From: Mycolicibacter algericus DSM 45454
GTDB lineage: Bacteria; Actinomycetota; Actinomycetes; Mycobacteriales; Mycobacteriaceae
Reading direction: 5' to 3'
Assembly: GCF_002086455.1 (NCBI RefSeq)
Contig: NZ_MVHC01000003.1
Coordinates: 124,001-188,000 of the forward strand
DNA length: 64,000 nt
Part shown: one piece after another, positions 43,932 through 53,423 of the stretch
Numbering within the stretch: the first letter of the stretch is position 1
How the letters are laid out: every line of letters starts with the position of its first letter
Program-made: the position numbers and the translations under genes
The notes under the pieces: generated by a model
What the model saw: only the letters and a program-made list of their open reading frames with translations
Databases searched by the model: none
What the model was told of the DNA's origin: nothing

Positions 43932-46900
43932 TCAGCGCGTCAGGCTCTCGCTGAACAGTGGATTGACCAGCTGTAGGTAGGTGGGTTCATCGCTGTCGCC
44001 GAGCAGCATGGCCCGGCCCGCCGGCAACCGGCCGAACCGCTGGCCGCGGATCTTGCCGGAATCGGCCGGGTTGCCCGACAACATCAGCGTGGTGGCCTGC
44101 AGGTCGTTGAGGCGCCGCAACAGCGGGTTGGTCATCAGCGCGTGCGCTGACCCGGTGGCCCGACCGGTCACGATCACGCGCAGCCCCAGGTCCTGCGCCT
44201 GCGACAGCAGCCCGATCAGGTTGGTCCACGGCCGTTGACCCGCGTACGGGCCGGTCAGCGCCGGGGAATCCGGGATGGCGTCGACGTCGTCGATGATCAG
44301 GTAGTGGGTGTGTCCCTCGTAGGTCCATCCGGCGAGATCCGCGGCCGACAGCCCGGCCGGCGGCCGGCGCGAGCCGATCAGCGCCGACAGGCCCAGCATC
44401 GCCGGGATCACTCGATCGACGTTGGCGGTGTACTCGTTGTCGGCGAACAACGGTTCGTCGACCAGGTGCAGCCGGCGGTCCAACACCGTGAACGCGACCT
44501 GCTCGGCGGTGCTGTTCTCCCGCACGGTGCGGATGATGTGGCGCAGCAGGGTGGTCTTGCCGGACTTGTTGTCCCCGAGCACCATCACCAGCGGGTTGGC
44601 GGTGAAGTCGAGTTCCACCGGAGCCAGGTCCTCTTCGCGCTGACCGATCACGATCCGCTCCGGGCCGGGCCACAGCGTCCCGACCTCTTCCGGGGCCAGG
44701 TTGGTCGGCAGCAGGCGCACGGGCGGCGCCGCCAGACCGGGGTGGCGGGCGTTGATCTCGGCGATCTGGCCCAGGTCCGGTTCGGCGATCAGGAAGTGCT
44801 CGGCGGCCATCGTCAGGCCGCGGCCCGGCTGGTTGGCGGGCACCGCCTCGGCGGGCCGGGTCAGTGCCCCCGCCACCCGGACGTTGCTGTCCCGCGGGTC
44901 GTGCAGCTTCAGTTCCAGGCGCAAGCCCAGTCCGTCGCGCATCGCCAACGGCACCTCGAGCCAGCTCGGGGTGGTGACGACCACGTGGATACCGTAGGCC
45001 AGGCCGACGTTGACCAGCTCGGTCACCTTGGCCAGCAACGGGTTCCGGGTGTTGAACGCATCGGTGTTGTCCCGGCTGAAGGCGTACAGGTTGTCGATGA
45101 CCAGGAAGACCTCGCCGTACCCGTCGTTGAGCGAACCGATGCTGCCGTCGCGGAACGCCTCCCGCTGCTGGCGGGCGGTGAGCAGTTGCTCCAGTTCACC
45201 GAAGGTGCGCCGGATCCGCTCGGGCTCCAGCCCGGAGGCGACACTGCCCACATGCGCCAGGTCCTCGAGCCCGCGCAGTTGGCCGCCGCCGTAGTCCAGG
45301 CAGTAGAAGGTCACCTCGCGCGGTGAGTGCAGGCTGGCCGCCGACATGATGAAGGTCTGCAGCGCAGTCGTTTTCCCAGACTTGGGCCCGCCGTGGATGA
45401 GCATGTTGCCGCTGGCCGAGCGGGCGTCGAACACCAGCGGATCGCGACGCATGTCGAACGGCTTGTCGATCTCGCCCAGCGGCCAGCGCAGCTGCCGCTC
45501 GCCGATGCCGGCTCGAGCCAGCGCCGAGACCAGCGGGATCGGCTCGTCCAGCGGTGGCAGCCACAGCACCGGCGCTTGGGGCCCGTAGTTGGCCAGCTGG
45601 TCGCCGATCGTCGCGATCAACTTGCGCGGCGGGGCGTGCGTCTCATCTTCGGCCTCGGCCACCACGGTGGTCTCCTCGCCGGAGGCCACCGGTCCGGCGG
45701 TGAACAGCTTGGGCTCTGGAATCGCGTGCATCACAACGGTTCTGGATTGCCGCGGCGGGTCGTAGATGCCGTCGACGTAGGTGCTGCGGAACTTGATCGG
45801 CGCCGCGCCCGGGGCGGGCACCAAGAAGCCCTCGCCCTTGTGCTCCTTGCCGGATTCGATGTGGTAGGCGTCTTCCACCCCGATGATCTGGCGAGAGACG
45901 CTGGGACTGGCTACCTTCAGGCCGATTCGGTAGGAGGTGTTCTTGTCGATGTCTTTGATCTTGCCGACGTCCAGGGTCTGCGAGGCGAACAGGATGTGAA
46001 TCCTGAACGATCGACCCTTGCGCGCGACGTAGTCGAACAGCTCGGCGTACTCCGGGTGGTCGGCGAGCATCAGCGTGAACTCGTCGGCGACGATGAACAG
46101 CGTCGGAATCGGGGCCAGATCGTGGCCCGCGGCGATCGCGGACTCGTACTCGGTCACCGAGTTGAACGCACTGCCCTGCACCCGACGGCCGGCCTCCCGC
46201 AGCAGCAACTCGCGCCGTGCCACCTCGCCGCGCAGCGTGTCGGCGAACCGATCGGCCAGCGAGCGCTTCTCGGCCATGTTGGAGATGACCGCGACGACCT
46301 GCGGGAAGTGCCGGAAGATGTCGGCGCCGGCCTCACCCTTGAAATCGGCGTAAATCACGATCAGCCGATCCGCCGAGTGCGTCGTCAGCAGCGACAGCAG
46401 AATCGACATCAGGGTCTGGGATTTGCCGGACCCGGTCATGCCGATCATCAGGCCGTGCGGCCCCATGCCACCCTCGGCCTCGTCCTTGAGGTCGAAGATC
46501 AGCGGCTCGCCGGTCGCGGTGACGCCGATCGGTACCCGCAGTTCCTCGTCGCGGTTCCGCGGCGCCCACAGCGCGGGCACGTCCAGCCGCGAGGCGTCGG
46601 GGATGCCCAGCAGCGTGGTGAAGGTGGCGCCGCGGGTACTGGCCGACCGCAGCCCGGCGTGGGTCGGGTTGGAGTCCCAGCGCGACAGCCGCCGCGCCAG
46701 GTGGGCGGCCTCGTCGGTGGTCAAAGCATCGGCGTGATCCACGTAGCGCTGCCAGCCGCCGGTCTGCCAGCGGTCGATGGCCCGGGCTCGGCTTGCCCCG
46801 TCGGCGTCCCCGGCGATGCGCAGGATCGGCCGCTCGGGGTCGGAGTACTGCTCGCGGTTCGGCGCGACGCTGCTGCGCTGCACGATGGTGACCCCGGCAC

Positions 46901-47912
46901 GCGCGGCGCCCAGCGACGATGCCGCGACGTCGAAATCGGGGTCGTCGATGATCACCAGCAGGTGCCGCGCCGTCTCGGCCGGACCCCCGGTGAACGCCGG
47001 GCGTTCGGCCAGTGCCGGAGCCAGCAGCGCGGCCAACTCCTCGGGGCCCGACGCCAGGTAGCGCGCCGGGCCGACGCCGTCCACGGAGCCGGGGATGTCG
47101 ACGTGTGGCAGCCACTTCAGCCATGACCAGTCCGCGGTTTCCAGACCGGGCGAAGCCAGCGCCACCCCGAGCATGGTCGGGTCGTGCCAGGTGACGGCCT
47201 GGGCGACCCAGGCCCGCAGCGTGCTGCGCACGTCATCGGCGGCCGTGTCACCCTCACCGAGCACGGTGATCCGGGAGACCTTCGTCAGATCCAGGCCGAC
47301 GGGCACGTCGCGCACCGTGCGCTGGGTGTCGAGCAGGCTGCGTAAAGCGCTGTGCGACACCGGCTCCAGGTCGATCTCGTCGGCGGTGTCGGTGACCCGC
47401 ACCGGGCTGGCCAGCGGCACCGAATGACGGCCGGTGCGCACCACCAGGAAGTCCTCGTCGTGTGGGTCGCGCTCCCATTGCCGGCGTGAGCCGGGGACGG
47501 CGGCCAGATCCGACGGGTCGGGGTGCGACCATTCCGCGGCGGCCCGCTGTTTGGCGGCCGACCCCCGGATGTTGTCCCGGACCACCGACAGGTAGCGCAG
47601 GTAGTCGGCGCGCTCGGCGTCGACCTCGACGGTGCGGGTCTTCTTGTCGCCACCGCGATAGATGCCTGCCGCCGCCACCAGCAGGGCGAACGGGAAGAAC
47701 AGCATCACCGGGGAGATGAGCCGCATACCGGTGGCGACCATCGCGATCACCATGCCCACGATCAGGATCACGATCACCACCGGCAGCGCCCGCTGCAGGA
47801 ACGACGCCGGCACCATCCGCGGCAATTCGGGTGGGGGCTCGATGGTGATGGTGCCCTTGTCGGTGGGCGGCGCCGGCAGCCGGCGGTGGGCCTCGAAGAT
47901 CAGTCGGCTCAT
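43932..47912 (-). CDS. eccC3: EccC3, FtsK/SpoIIIE-type ATPase of ESX-3
   Basis: I set the ATG at 47912 ([20 protein letters not shown]), overlapping eccB3 as ATGA, giving 1326 residues. Two N-terminal membrane helices are followed by three ATPase domains with Walker A motifs GMTGSGKSQ (near residue 490), GGPKSGKTT (near 840) and GDNKSGKTT (near 1111). Walker B sequences are [15 protein letters not shown] and HYLIIDD. EccC drives substrate transport and recognises the EsxG/EsxH signal with its last domain. A full single-chain EccC is typical of ESX-3. Confidence 0.97.
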   Translation of the reverse strand: MSRLIFEAHRRLPAPPTDKGTITIEPPPELPRMVPASFLQRALPVVIVILIVGMVIAMVATGMRLISPVMLFFPFALLVAAAGIYRGGDKKTRTVEVDAERADYLRYLSVVRDNIRGSAAKQRAAAEWSHPDPSDLAAVPGSRRQWERDPHDEDFLVVRTGRHSVPLASPVRVTDTADEIDLEPVSHSALRSLLDTQRTVRDVPVGLDLTKVSRITVLGEGDTAADDVRSTLRAWVAQAVTWHDPTMLGVALASPGLETADWSWLKWLPHVDIPGSVDGVGPARYLASGPEELAALLAPALAERPAFTGGPAETARHLLVIIDDPDFDVAASSLGAARAGVTIVQRSSVAPNREQYSDPERPILRIAGDADGASRARAIDRWQTGGWQRYVDHADALTTDEAAHLARRLSRWDSNPTHAGLRSASTRGATFTTLLGIPDASRLDVPALWAPRNRDEELRVPIGVTATGEPLIFDLKDEAEGGMGPHGLMIGMTGSGKSQTLMSILLSLLTTHSADRLIVIYADFKGEAGADIFRHFPQVVAVISNMAEKRSLADRFADTLRGEVARRELLLREAGRRVQGSAFNSVTEYESAIAAGHDLAPIPTLFIVADEFTLMLADHPEYAELFDYVARKGRSFRIHILFASQTLDVGKIKDIDKNTSYRIGLKVASPSVSRQIIGVEDAYHIESGKEHKGEGFLVPAPGAAPIKFRSTYVDGIYDPPRQSRTVVMHAIPEPKLFTAGPVASGEETTVVAEAEDETHAPPRKLIATIGDQLANYGPQAPVLWLPPLDEPIPLVSALARAGIGERQLRWPLGEIDKPFDMRRDPLVFDARSASGNMLIHGGPKSGKTTALQTFIMSAASLHSPREVTFYCLDYGGGQLRGLEDLAHVGSVASGLEPERIRRTFGELEQLLTARQQREAFRDGSIGSLNDGYGEVFLVIDNLYAFSRDNTDAFNTRNPLLAKVTELVNVGLAYGIHVVVTTPSWLEVPLAMRDGLGLRLELKLHDPRDSNVRVAGALTRPAEAVPANQPGRGLTMAAEHFLIAEPDLGQIAEINARHPGLAAPPVRLLPTNLAPEEVGTLWPGPERIVIGQREEDLAPVELDFTANPLVMVLGDNKSGKTTLLRHIIRTVRENSTAEQVAFTVLDRRLHLVDEPLFADNEYTANVDRVIPAMLGLSALIGSRRPPAGLSAADLAGWTYEGHTHYLIIDDVDAIPDSPALTGPYAGQRPWTNLIGLLSQAQDLGLRVIVTGRATGSAHALMTNPLLRRLNDLQATTLMLSGNPADSGKIRGQRFGRLPAGRAMLLGDSDEPTYLQLVNPLFSESLTR

Positions 47913-49531
47913 CGGGTCTCTCCCCCGTTGGTTGCACCCAGCTCGGTGGTGGCGCGGCGAACGGGTCGTTGATCCGGTGCCAGCCCGTCGTGGGCCAGCA
48001 GGGCGTCGGCGCGCGACAGCGTGGGACCGAGGGCGAATTGCGACAGCACCGACCACGGGATGGGCACTGCGGGCCGGCTCAGCCCCAGCGCAGCCACGGT
48101 GTCACCGTCGCTACCGGCGGTTCCGCTCTCGGTGTTGACGCCGTAGCGCACGCCGGTGTCGGCGATCCAGAACAGCGGTCCCGCCGAGTGGTCGGCGGTC
48201 GGATCGGCGCTGACGCTCTGAACGAAGTAGCCGGTGCCCGGTGCCAGCGCGACCCGCGCGGCGGTCCCGCCGACTCCGGCGCCGACCAGATCCAGGGTCC
48301 GGACACCGTCGCGCAGCGGCAGCGACGAGCCGGACAGCAGCGTCAGCGAGCTGGTGCTGGCGCCGGCCGCCCGGCTCCAATGCGCGCAGGTGAGCGGGTC
48401 GGCCACCGAATCGATGACGCTGACCGGCTGCTCGGGGAAGCGGGAGACGTCCAGTGCGTGCGACACCGGCAGCCGGGCGACGTCGTCGGCGCCGAGCAGC
48501 GGCGGGCGGTCCAGCCCGTGGGAGTCGGTGTTGCGCAGCACCGCGGCGACCACGCCGGAGATCGGTTGCAGGCCGTCCGGCAGTACCGCGTAGTAGCGCA
48601 GGGTGCCCTGCTCGTTGCCCTCTAGGGCGTGCGCGGCCATGACCGCGCCCACCGGCGCGTCCCCCGGCAGGTCGAACGACGGCTTGTCGCCTGCGCCGGG
48701 GATCACCGGCGCGGTCAGCGGGGGCGCCTCCGGGATCACGTTGAACAGGCCCGTCGAGATCGAGCGGGGCGCGGGAACGGCGGTGCCCTTCTCGCCGAGC
48801 CCGAGCGCGCCGGTGATGGCGCGGTCGGCCAGGTCGATCCGGCTGCGTTTGCCGTCCCAGAGCAGCCATGCTCCGGAACCGTTGTCGGCCAGCACCACCT
48901 GGTGTGCGTCGAGTGCACCGGCCCGGGAGCCGCCGTCGCCCAGCGGCCCGCCGATCACCGTGACCCCGGCTTCCGAGCCGGCCACCGAGTCGCACACCGT
49001 CCAGTCCGCGTCGCGGCTGGTGTTCTGCACCATCCGTTCCGGAGCTCCCGGGATGCCGATCAGGTTGCCGCGCGGGATCTTGTCCAGCCCGGCGCTTTTC
49101 ACCGCGGTGGGATTGACCGGGCGGCCGGCGATCAACCGCGCCGAGGTCAGGTTCAGCACCGGGTGCAACTGGTCTCCGACCCGCACATACAGCGCCGACG
49201 TCGACTTGTCCGCCAGCACCGGGTCATTGGCAGCGGCACTGTTGGGCCAGATCAAGGTGAACACGAAACAGCCACCGGCGACGGTGGCCAGCACCAGCAG
49301 ACCCATGAGCACGGCGCGCGCCTGTGAGCGCAGCGGCTCGACCAGCATCCGGGTGTCGTGCAGGGCCACCCCCGAGGCGATCCGGCGCATCACGAAGCGC
49401 CAACCGCTGACCTGATGCTTGGTGACGAACCCTCGCCGGTATTCGACGCGGTCGGGGTTCTCGTTGACCGGGGTGCGCGATGCGAAGGAGCGCCGCTCCT
49501 CCTCGGGCCGGTCGGATTGCGCGGCACTCAC
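47909..49531 (-). CDS. eccB3: EccB3, periplasmic-domain subunit of ESX-3
   Basis: The 540-residue protein (GTG start overlapping the eccA3 stop as GTGA) begins [20 protein letters not shown]. It has a short cytosolic segment, one membrane helix near residues 74-95 ([17 protein letters not shown]), and a large periplasmic domain with R1-R4-like repeats and paired cysteines ([15 protein letters not shown]). EccB holds the hexameric complex together on the periplasmic side. It is followed by eccC3 with 4 nt overlap. Confidence 0.95.
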   Translation of the reverse strand: MSAAQSDRPEEERRSFASRTPVNENPDRVEYRRGFVTKHQVSGWRFVMRRIASGVALHDTRMLVEPLRSQARAVLMGLLVLATVAGGCFVFTLIWPNSAAANDPVLADKSTSALYVRVGDQLHPVLNLTSARLIAGRPVNPTAVKSAGLDKIPRGNLIGIPGAPERMVQNTSRDADWTVCDSVAGSEAGVTVIGGPLGDGGSRAGALDAHQVVLADNGSGAWLLWDGKRSRIDLADRAITGALGLGEKGTAVPAPRSISTGLFNVIPEAPPLTAPVIPGAGDKPSFDLPGDAPVGAVMAAHALEGNEQGTLRYYAVLPDGLQPISGVVAAVLRNTDSHGLDRPPLLGADDVARLPVSHALDVSRFPEQPVSVIDSVADPLTCAHWSRAAGASTSSLTLLSGSSLPLRDGVRTLDLVGAGVGGTAARVALAPGTGYFVQSVSADPTADHSAGPLFWIADTGVRYGVNTESGTAGSDGDTVAALGLSRPAVPIPWSVLSQFALGPTLSRADALLAHDGLAPDQRPVRRATTELGATNGGETR

Positions 49532-51360
49532 GCGTTCGCCTCCAGTCCCAGGCCACGCAGCAACGGCGTCACCGAGTAACGGACGTCTTCGGTCGTGATG
49601 GTCATGAGCTCCTCATCGGTGAACACCCCGGTGCCGGACTGCTCGGAGTGGTCGAGCCGGAACTCGCGCTCCTCTTCCGAGCGTTCGACCAGGTTTCGCA
49701 CGAACCGGCCGTTGCCGGCGATGTCCAGGCTGCGCCGGGCGATGCCGTTGGCGTCGGGGTGCGACGCCTCGGCCAACTGGTGGAACAACGCCTGCATCTC
49801 CTCAAGCGCCGCCGGCTCGAAACGGCTGTCGCGCTGTTCGGCCATCTTGTAGGCGATCTCGACCAGCTCCGGCGGCTGGTAGGACGGGAAGTCGATGCTG
49901 CGGGTGAACCGCGACCGCAGACCTTCGTTGGTGTCCAGGAACCGGTCCAGGTCGGCGCGGTAACCGGCGACGATCACCACCAGCCGGTCACGGTCGTTCT
50001 CCATCCGCGCCAGCAGTGTGTCGATCGCGACCAGTCCGAAGTCGTTCTTGGCGCCGGTGGCCACCAGGGCGTAGGCCTCATCGAGGAACAGCACGCCGTC
50101 CAGCGCACTGTCGATGATCGCATTGGTCTTGGCCTCGGTCTCACCGATGTGCTGACCGATCAGGTCGGCACGGTGCACCTCTTTGATGTTCTCTTTCTTC
50201 AGCAGCCCCAGACCGCAGTAGATCTTGGCGACCACGCGGGCGATGGTGGTCTTACCGGTTCCGGGCGGCCCGGCGAACACCAGGTGGTGGGTGCGCTGGC
50301 CGACGGCCAGTCCGTGCTGCTTGCGCACCACCTCCATGGCGACCGAACTCTTGAGCCGCTGCACCTGGTTCTTGACCTCGGACAGGCCGATGAACTCGCC
50401 GAGTTCGCGTTCGGCCTCGGCCAGCAGCTCGGCCTTGCGTTCGTGGGCGGCGGGGTCGATGAAGTCCTCGGCGCTCGGCTCCGTCTGGGGGTCCCAGGGG
50501 TCGGTCCGCGCCTCGATCCGCGCGGCGGTAGTCGTGACGATCCCGAAGCTGGTGTCCAGCAGGGCCTCTTCGACCTGCTCGTTCTCCGGGTTGGCTGCGT
50601 AGAGGTCCTGCAGCACCTCCTCGGCCGTCTCATCCTCGCCCTGCGCCCGCAGGATCAGCCCCTTGGCCAGTGCCCCGTCGGTGGCCGCGACGGCGATCGG
50701 GCCGTCGGGCTCCTCCAGGTAGGACAGTGCCGGGGCGTACATGCCCAGCCGGGCCAGCGCGACGCCCAGCGCGATCTTGGCGGCGTGGCTGAACAGCTCG
50801 TCTCGGTCGGGGTCGTTGACGATCGGGGTCAGCAGCTTGACCATGTCCGACCACCGCCCGGCGTGGTGGTTCACCGAGATCGCCAGCCAGCGTGCGTCGT
50901 TCCAGTTCGGGCGCCGGGCGGTGATCTCGGCGACGATCTCGTTCGCCTCCGCGCAGCGGCCCGCCATCGCCAGCTGGGCGGCGTGCGCCAGGTGGAAGTC
51001 GTCGGCCTCGGTGGCGCGCAGCTTCAGGTAGAGCCCGGTGTCGTAGTGGAACCCGAGCGCGCCCTGCGGCAGGTCCAGTCGGCGCTGCAGTGCCCCGGCG
51101 CTCGCAGCGGTCTGCGAGACGGCGGCCAGCACCCGCGGTGACTGGTCGCCGGCAGCGGCCAGGCCGGTCCAGGCATCGCACTGCTCGTGCGCGACACGGG
51201 TCAGCGCGGCGAAACCGGTGCGGGCCGCAACCAGATCGGCGGGCCGTTGCCGCTGGTACACGGGGATGCCCAGGGCACGACAGCAGGTGGCGAACCGGCT
51301 GAGAGTCTCCTCGTCGATCCGAGGTTGCGGTGCCAACAGAGCCGCGTCACCGTTGTTCAT
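49528..51360 (-). CDS. eccA3: EccA3, AAA+ ATPase of ESX-3
   Basis: The 610-residue protein (MNNGDAALLAPQPRIDEETL) has an N-terminal TPR-like helical domain and a C-terminal CbxX/CfqX-type AAA+ domain with Walker A GPPGTGKTT (near residue 363), Walker B VLFLDEAYAL (near 423) and a sensor arginine region DRFLDTNEGLRSRF. EccA is a cytosolic ATPase thought to act on PE/PPE-EspG complexes. It is the first conserved gene of the main locus. The leader carries Zur- and IdeR-type sites, so expression should rise in zinc or iron limitation. Confidence 0.96.
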   Translation of the reverse strand: MNNGDAALLAPQPRIDEETLSRFATCCRALGIPVYQRQRPADLVAARTGFAALTRVAHEQCDAWTGLAAAGDQSPRVLAAVSQTAASAGALQRRLDLPQGALGFHYDTGLYLKLRATEADDFHLAHAAQLAMAGRCAEANEIVAEITARRPNWNDARWLAISVNHHAGRWSDMVKLLTPIVNDPDRDELFSHAAKIALGVALARLGMYAPALSYLEEPDGPIAVAATDGALAKGLILRAQGEDETAEEVLQDLYAANPENEQVEEALLDTSFGIVTTTAARIEARTDPWDPQTEPSAEDFIDPAAHERKAELLAEAERELGEFIGLSEVKNQVQRLKSSVAMEVVRKQHGLAVGQRTHHLVFAGPPGTGKTTIARVVAKIYCGLGLLKKENIKEVHRADLIGQHIGETEAKTNAIIDSALDGVLFLDEAYALVATGAKNDFGLVAIDTLLARMENDRDRLVVIVAGYRADLDRFLDTNEGLRSRFTRSIDFPSYQPPELVEIAYKMAEQRDSRFEPAALEEMQALFHQLAEASHPDANGIARRSLDIAGNGRFVRNLVERSEEEREFRLDHSEQSGTGVFTDEELMTITTEDVRYSVTPLLRGLGLEANA

Positions 51361-51533
51361 GCGTGGCTCGCCCCTTCACCAATATTCCCCAAGTTAACTC
51401 GGCTGAAGTTAGCATTGCATAAGCTAACTGTCGAGGCCGGTTCGAGCGATCGTCGGGTGGGCTGCATCACCGCATTCCCCGCTCCTTCGGCAGGTAGACC
51501 CGCCGCGGGAGCACCGACATCGTTCACCCTCAT
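51357..51533 (-). CDS. Possible 58-residue ORF between the Zur box and eccA3
   Basis: An ATG at 51533 with a well-spaced AAGGAG site opens a 58-codon frame starting MRVNDVGAPAAGLPAEGAGN. Its TGA (51359-51357) overlaps the eccA3 ATG as ATGA, the coupling seen at other junctions in this operon. Third-position GC, however, is much lower than in neighbouring genes, and the IdeR-like box lies inside it. It may be a leader peptide, or chance. I do not recognise the sequence. Confidence 0.3.
   Translation of the reverse strand: MRVNDVGAPAAGLPAEGAGNAVMQPTRRSLEPASTVSLCNANFSRVNLGNIGEGASHA
51409..51427. promoter_or_regulatory. IdeR-like box in the eccA3 leader
   Basis: TTAGCATTGCATAAGCTAA matches the 19-bp mycobacterial IdeR consensus (TWAGGTWAGSCTWACCTWA) at about 14 positions and is flanked by an AGTTAGC/GCTAACT inverted repeat. 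It lies 49-67 bp upstream of the eccA3 ATG. IdeR is the iron-dependent repressor known to control ESX-3 in M. tuberculosis; the site here is imperfect. Confidence 0.55.
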
Positions 51534-51546
51534 ACCCCGGCTCCTT

Positions 51547-51564
51547 ATTGAAAATGATTTTCGT
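51547..51564. promoter_or_regulatory. Zur box upstream of eccA3
   Basis: The core GAAAATGATTTTC (51550-51562) is a palindrome with a 3-nt centre. On the minus strand it reads CGAAAATCATTTTCAATA, very close to the mycobacterial Zur consensus TGAAAATCATTTTCA. It is about 190 bp upstream of eccA3 and just after the methyltransferase stop. Zinc-dependent repression of ESX-3 by Zur is established in M. tuberculosis. Confidence 0.8.
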
Positions 51565-51626
51565 TTGCTGGAACGTTACCCCATCCGGGGCATGTTGACG
51601 ACAGTGGCTGGCGTTCTCGACGGCCC

Positions 51627-52535
51627 CTACCTTTTGACCGCCCGGACCAGCGAATTCCGGGCCACCATCGGGCCGGCTTCGCTGTCCGGACCCGGTACCG
51701 GACGCCCCAGCTCACGCAGGTAGTCCGCCAACGGCGTCGCCACCGCGGTCCAGCCGCGCTCGCCGAACCACTGATCGGCCGGCGCGCAGCGCTCGTTGTA
51801 GATGAGTTGATGGAAGACGCGGCTGTCGTCGCCGGCGACGACTTCGGCCTGTACCGCGGCTTGGAACACCTCGTCCGGCAGCGGGGCGCCGTCCTCGACC
51901 GCCAGGTGGCTGCCGGGAGCCGCCAGGCCGTCGATACCGGTGAACAACTGTTCCTGCGCATCGGCCGGAAGGTAGACCAGCACGCCCTCGGCGATCCACG
52001 CCGAGGGCTGGGCCGGATCGAAGCCACTGGCCACAAGCGCCGCGGGCCAGTCCTCGCGAAGGTCGACGGCGACCTCGCGCCGCTCCGCGGTCGGCCGGAT
52101 GCCGCGCTGGGAGAGCACGTAGCTCTTGAAGGCCAGCACCTGAGGCTGGTCCAGTTCGAAGATCGTCGTCCCGTCCGGCCAGTCCAATCGGTAGGCCCGG
52201 GAGTCCAGCCCGGCCGCCAAGATCACCACCTGCCGCACACCCGCCTCGGCGACGCGACGGAAGTAGTCGTCGAAGTAGTGGGTGCGCGCGCCTTGATAGT
52301 TGACGAAGTGCTCGCCGAAGTCACTGGTCAACAGTCGATGATCGGGCAGGTTGCCCTCCACCACCGCTTGCCAGTCCCCGCCCGCCGCCCGGCAGAACAC
52401 CTCGGCATAGGGATCGACCGCCACCGGATCGGGCTTGCGGGCCTCTAACGCCCTGGCTGCGGCCACCCGCAACGCGGTCATGCCGACACTTGTGGTGATG
52501 TCCCAACTGTCACCTTCACTGCGCATCTCAGGCAT
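51627..52535 (-). CDS. SAM-dependent methyltransferase (Rv0281-like, LCM/Ppm1 family)
   Basis: The 302-residue protein begins [20 protein letters not shown] and shows the actinobacterial O-methyltransferase family: [19 protein letters not shown] as the SAM-binding loop, [13 protein letters not shown], and the [11 protein letters not shown] post-II motif. This family lies next to ESX-3 in M. tuberculosis too (Rv0281 between PPE3 and eccA3). The methylated substrate is unknown. It separates the second esxH copy from the Zur box and eccA3, with the same transcription direction. Confidence 0.9.
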   Translation of the reverse strand: MPEMRSEGDSWDITTSVGMTALRVAAARALEARKPDPVAVDPYAEVFCRAAGGDWQAVVEGNLPDHRLLTSDFGEHFVNYQGARTHYFDDYFRRVAEAGVRQVVILAAGLDSRAYRLDWPDGTTIFELDQPQVLAFKSYVLSQRGIRPTAERREVAVDLREDWPAALVASGFDPAQPSAWIAEGVLVYLPADAQEQLFTGIDGLAAPGSHLAVEDGAPLPDEVFQAAVQAEVVAGDDSRVFHQLIYNERCAPADQWFGERGWTAVATPLADYLRELGRPVPGPDSEAGPMVARNSLVRAVKR

Positions 52536-52613
52536 TCCAGTGACCCTACGCCGGAGTGATCAGCGCGTGATCCCCGCTGGTCGCGCCCCGACCCGCGCAG
52601 GTTCGTCGCGCGG

Positions 52614-52901
52614 TCAGCCCCACTTGGCGGCTTCGGCGGTGTCGCGGGCGTTCATCATCAACGTGTTGGTCTCATGCGTCATCGCCATCGCGTGATACGC
52701 CCGCACCAACTCCTCCATCGCCTGATTCCACTGCACCTGCCAGGCCTGATACGTCATCCCCGTATCGCCCTGCCACGCCGCCTGCAACGCCGCCTGCTCA
52801 CTGGCGATATCAGCACCGACGGCCTGCAACGTGCCCGCATCCCCATTCATCTCCCCGGCATGGGCCAACATCGCCGGGTAGTTGTACATAATCTGCGACA
52901 T
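52614..52901 (-). CDS. EsxH, WXG100 substrate (copy B)
   Basis: The ATG at 52901 gives 95 residues differing from copy A only at residue 21, Asp instead of Tyr (codon 52839-52841). The zinc-site residues His14, His70, His76, Glu77 and the WQGD turn are retained. Stop is TGA here and TAG in copy A. Residue 21 is Tyr in EsxH of M. tuberculosis as I recall, so copy B carries the derived state. It is 14 nt downstream of esxG copy B. Confidence 0.95.
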   Translation of the reverse strand: MSQIMYNYPAMLAHAGEMNGDAGTLQAVGADIASEQAALQAAWQGDTGMTYQAWQVQWNQAMEELVRAYHAMAMTHETNTLMMNARDTAEAAKWG

Positions 52902-53232
52902 CACACAAACCCCTTCTAAACCCCGGTGTAACCCGACGCCGCCGCCGCATCGGCCGCGACATAAGTACTGCCCGCATCAGCCAGATTCACCTGCGCCATA
53001 TCCAGCAACGCATTCACCCGCGCCGCCATCGCCACAAACCGCGCATGCGAACCCTGAAACGCCGCCGCCGCCTCACCGACATGAAACGCCTGCGCCGACA
53101 ACGCCGCCTGCTCAGCCTGCGCCATCGTCGACCGCATCAACGCCGCCTTCGCCCCAAACGCCGACTCCGAGGCCACCAACTGCGGAATATGGGCATCCAA
53201 CATACTCATCGCCGCACTCCTTTCTCCGTCTA
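52616..53232 (-). repeat. esxG-esxH duplicated segment, copy B
   Basis: The counterpart of 41530-42146 in the same orientation. Identity falls away at both ends: a different sequence follows the esxH stop, and homology ends within the esxG leader. The PE and PPE genes beside each copy are homologous but not similarly conserved at the DNA level. Confidence 0.93.
52916..53209 (-). CDS. EsxG, partner of EsxH (copy B)
   Basis: Its 97 residues are identical to copy A. The DNA differs only in the patch at 52955-52978, where Gly-Ser-Thr is coded GGC-AGT-ACT rather than GGT-TCG-ACG, which requires a serine codon-family switch. A 214-bp gap separates it from the preceding PPE, unlike the 20-bp gap in copy A. 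That gap includes an AT-rich stretch with TTGACT on the minus strand (53342-53347), so a separate promoter for this pair is possible. Confidence 0.95.
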   Translation of the reverse strand: MSMLDAHIPQLVASESAFGAKAALMRSTMAQAEQAALSAQAFHVGEAAAAFQGSHARFVAMAARVNALLDMAQVNLADAGSTYVAADAAAASGYTGV

Positions 53233-53423
53233 CCGGTTAGTCGTGAAGCACACCGGTACGGTTCCCCGGGCACGACCGACTGCTCGCCGTCACAGCGCTG
53301 CCACGGACACCTTCCGACGGTACGCCCGCAGGCATGACCCAAGTCAATATTTACGGGCAGATCATCCGGAATTTAACAGAATCTACGTCCTGCTAATCGG
53401 CTCCTGGTCCGCGATTGCGGTAC

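Noticed and set aside
45327..47126. 599-codon plus-strand frame inside eccC3
   Set aside because: It is opposite the Walker motif regions of eccC3 and lacks any domain; a compositional shadow.
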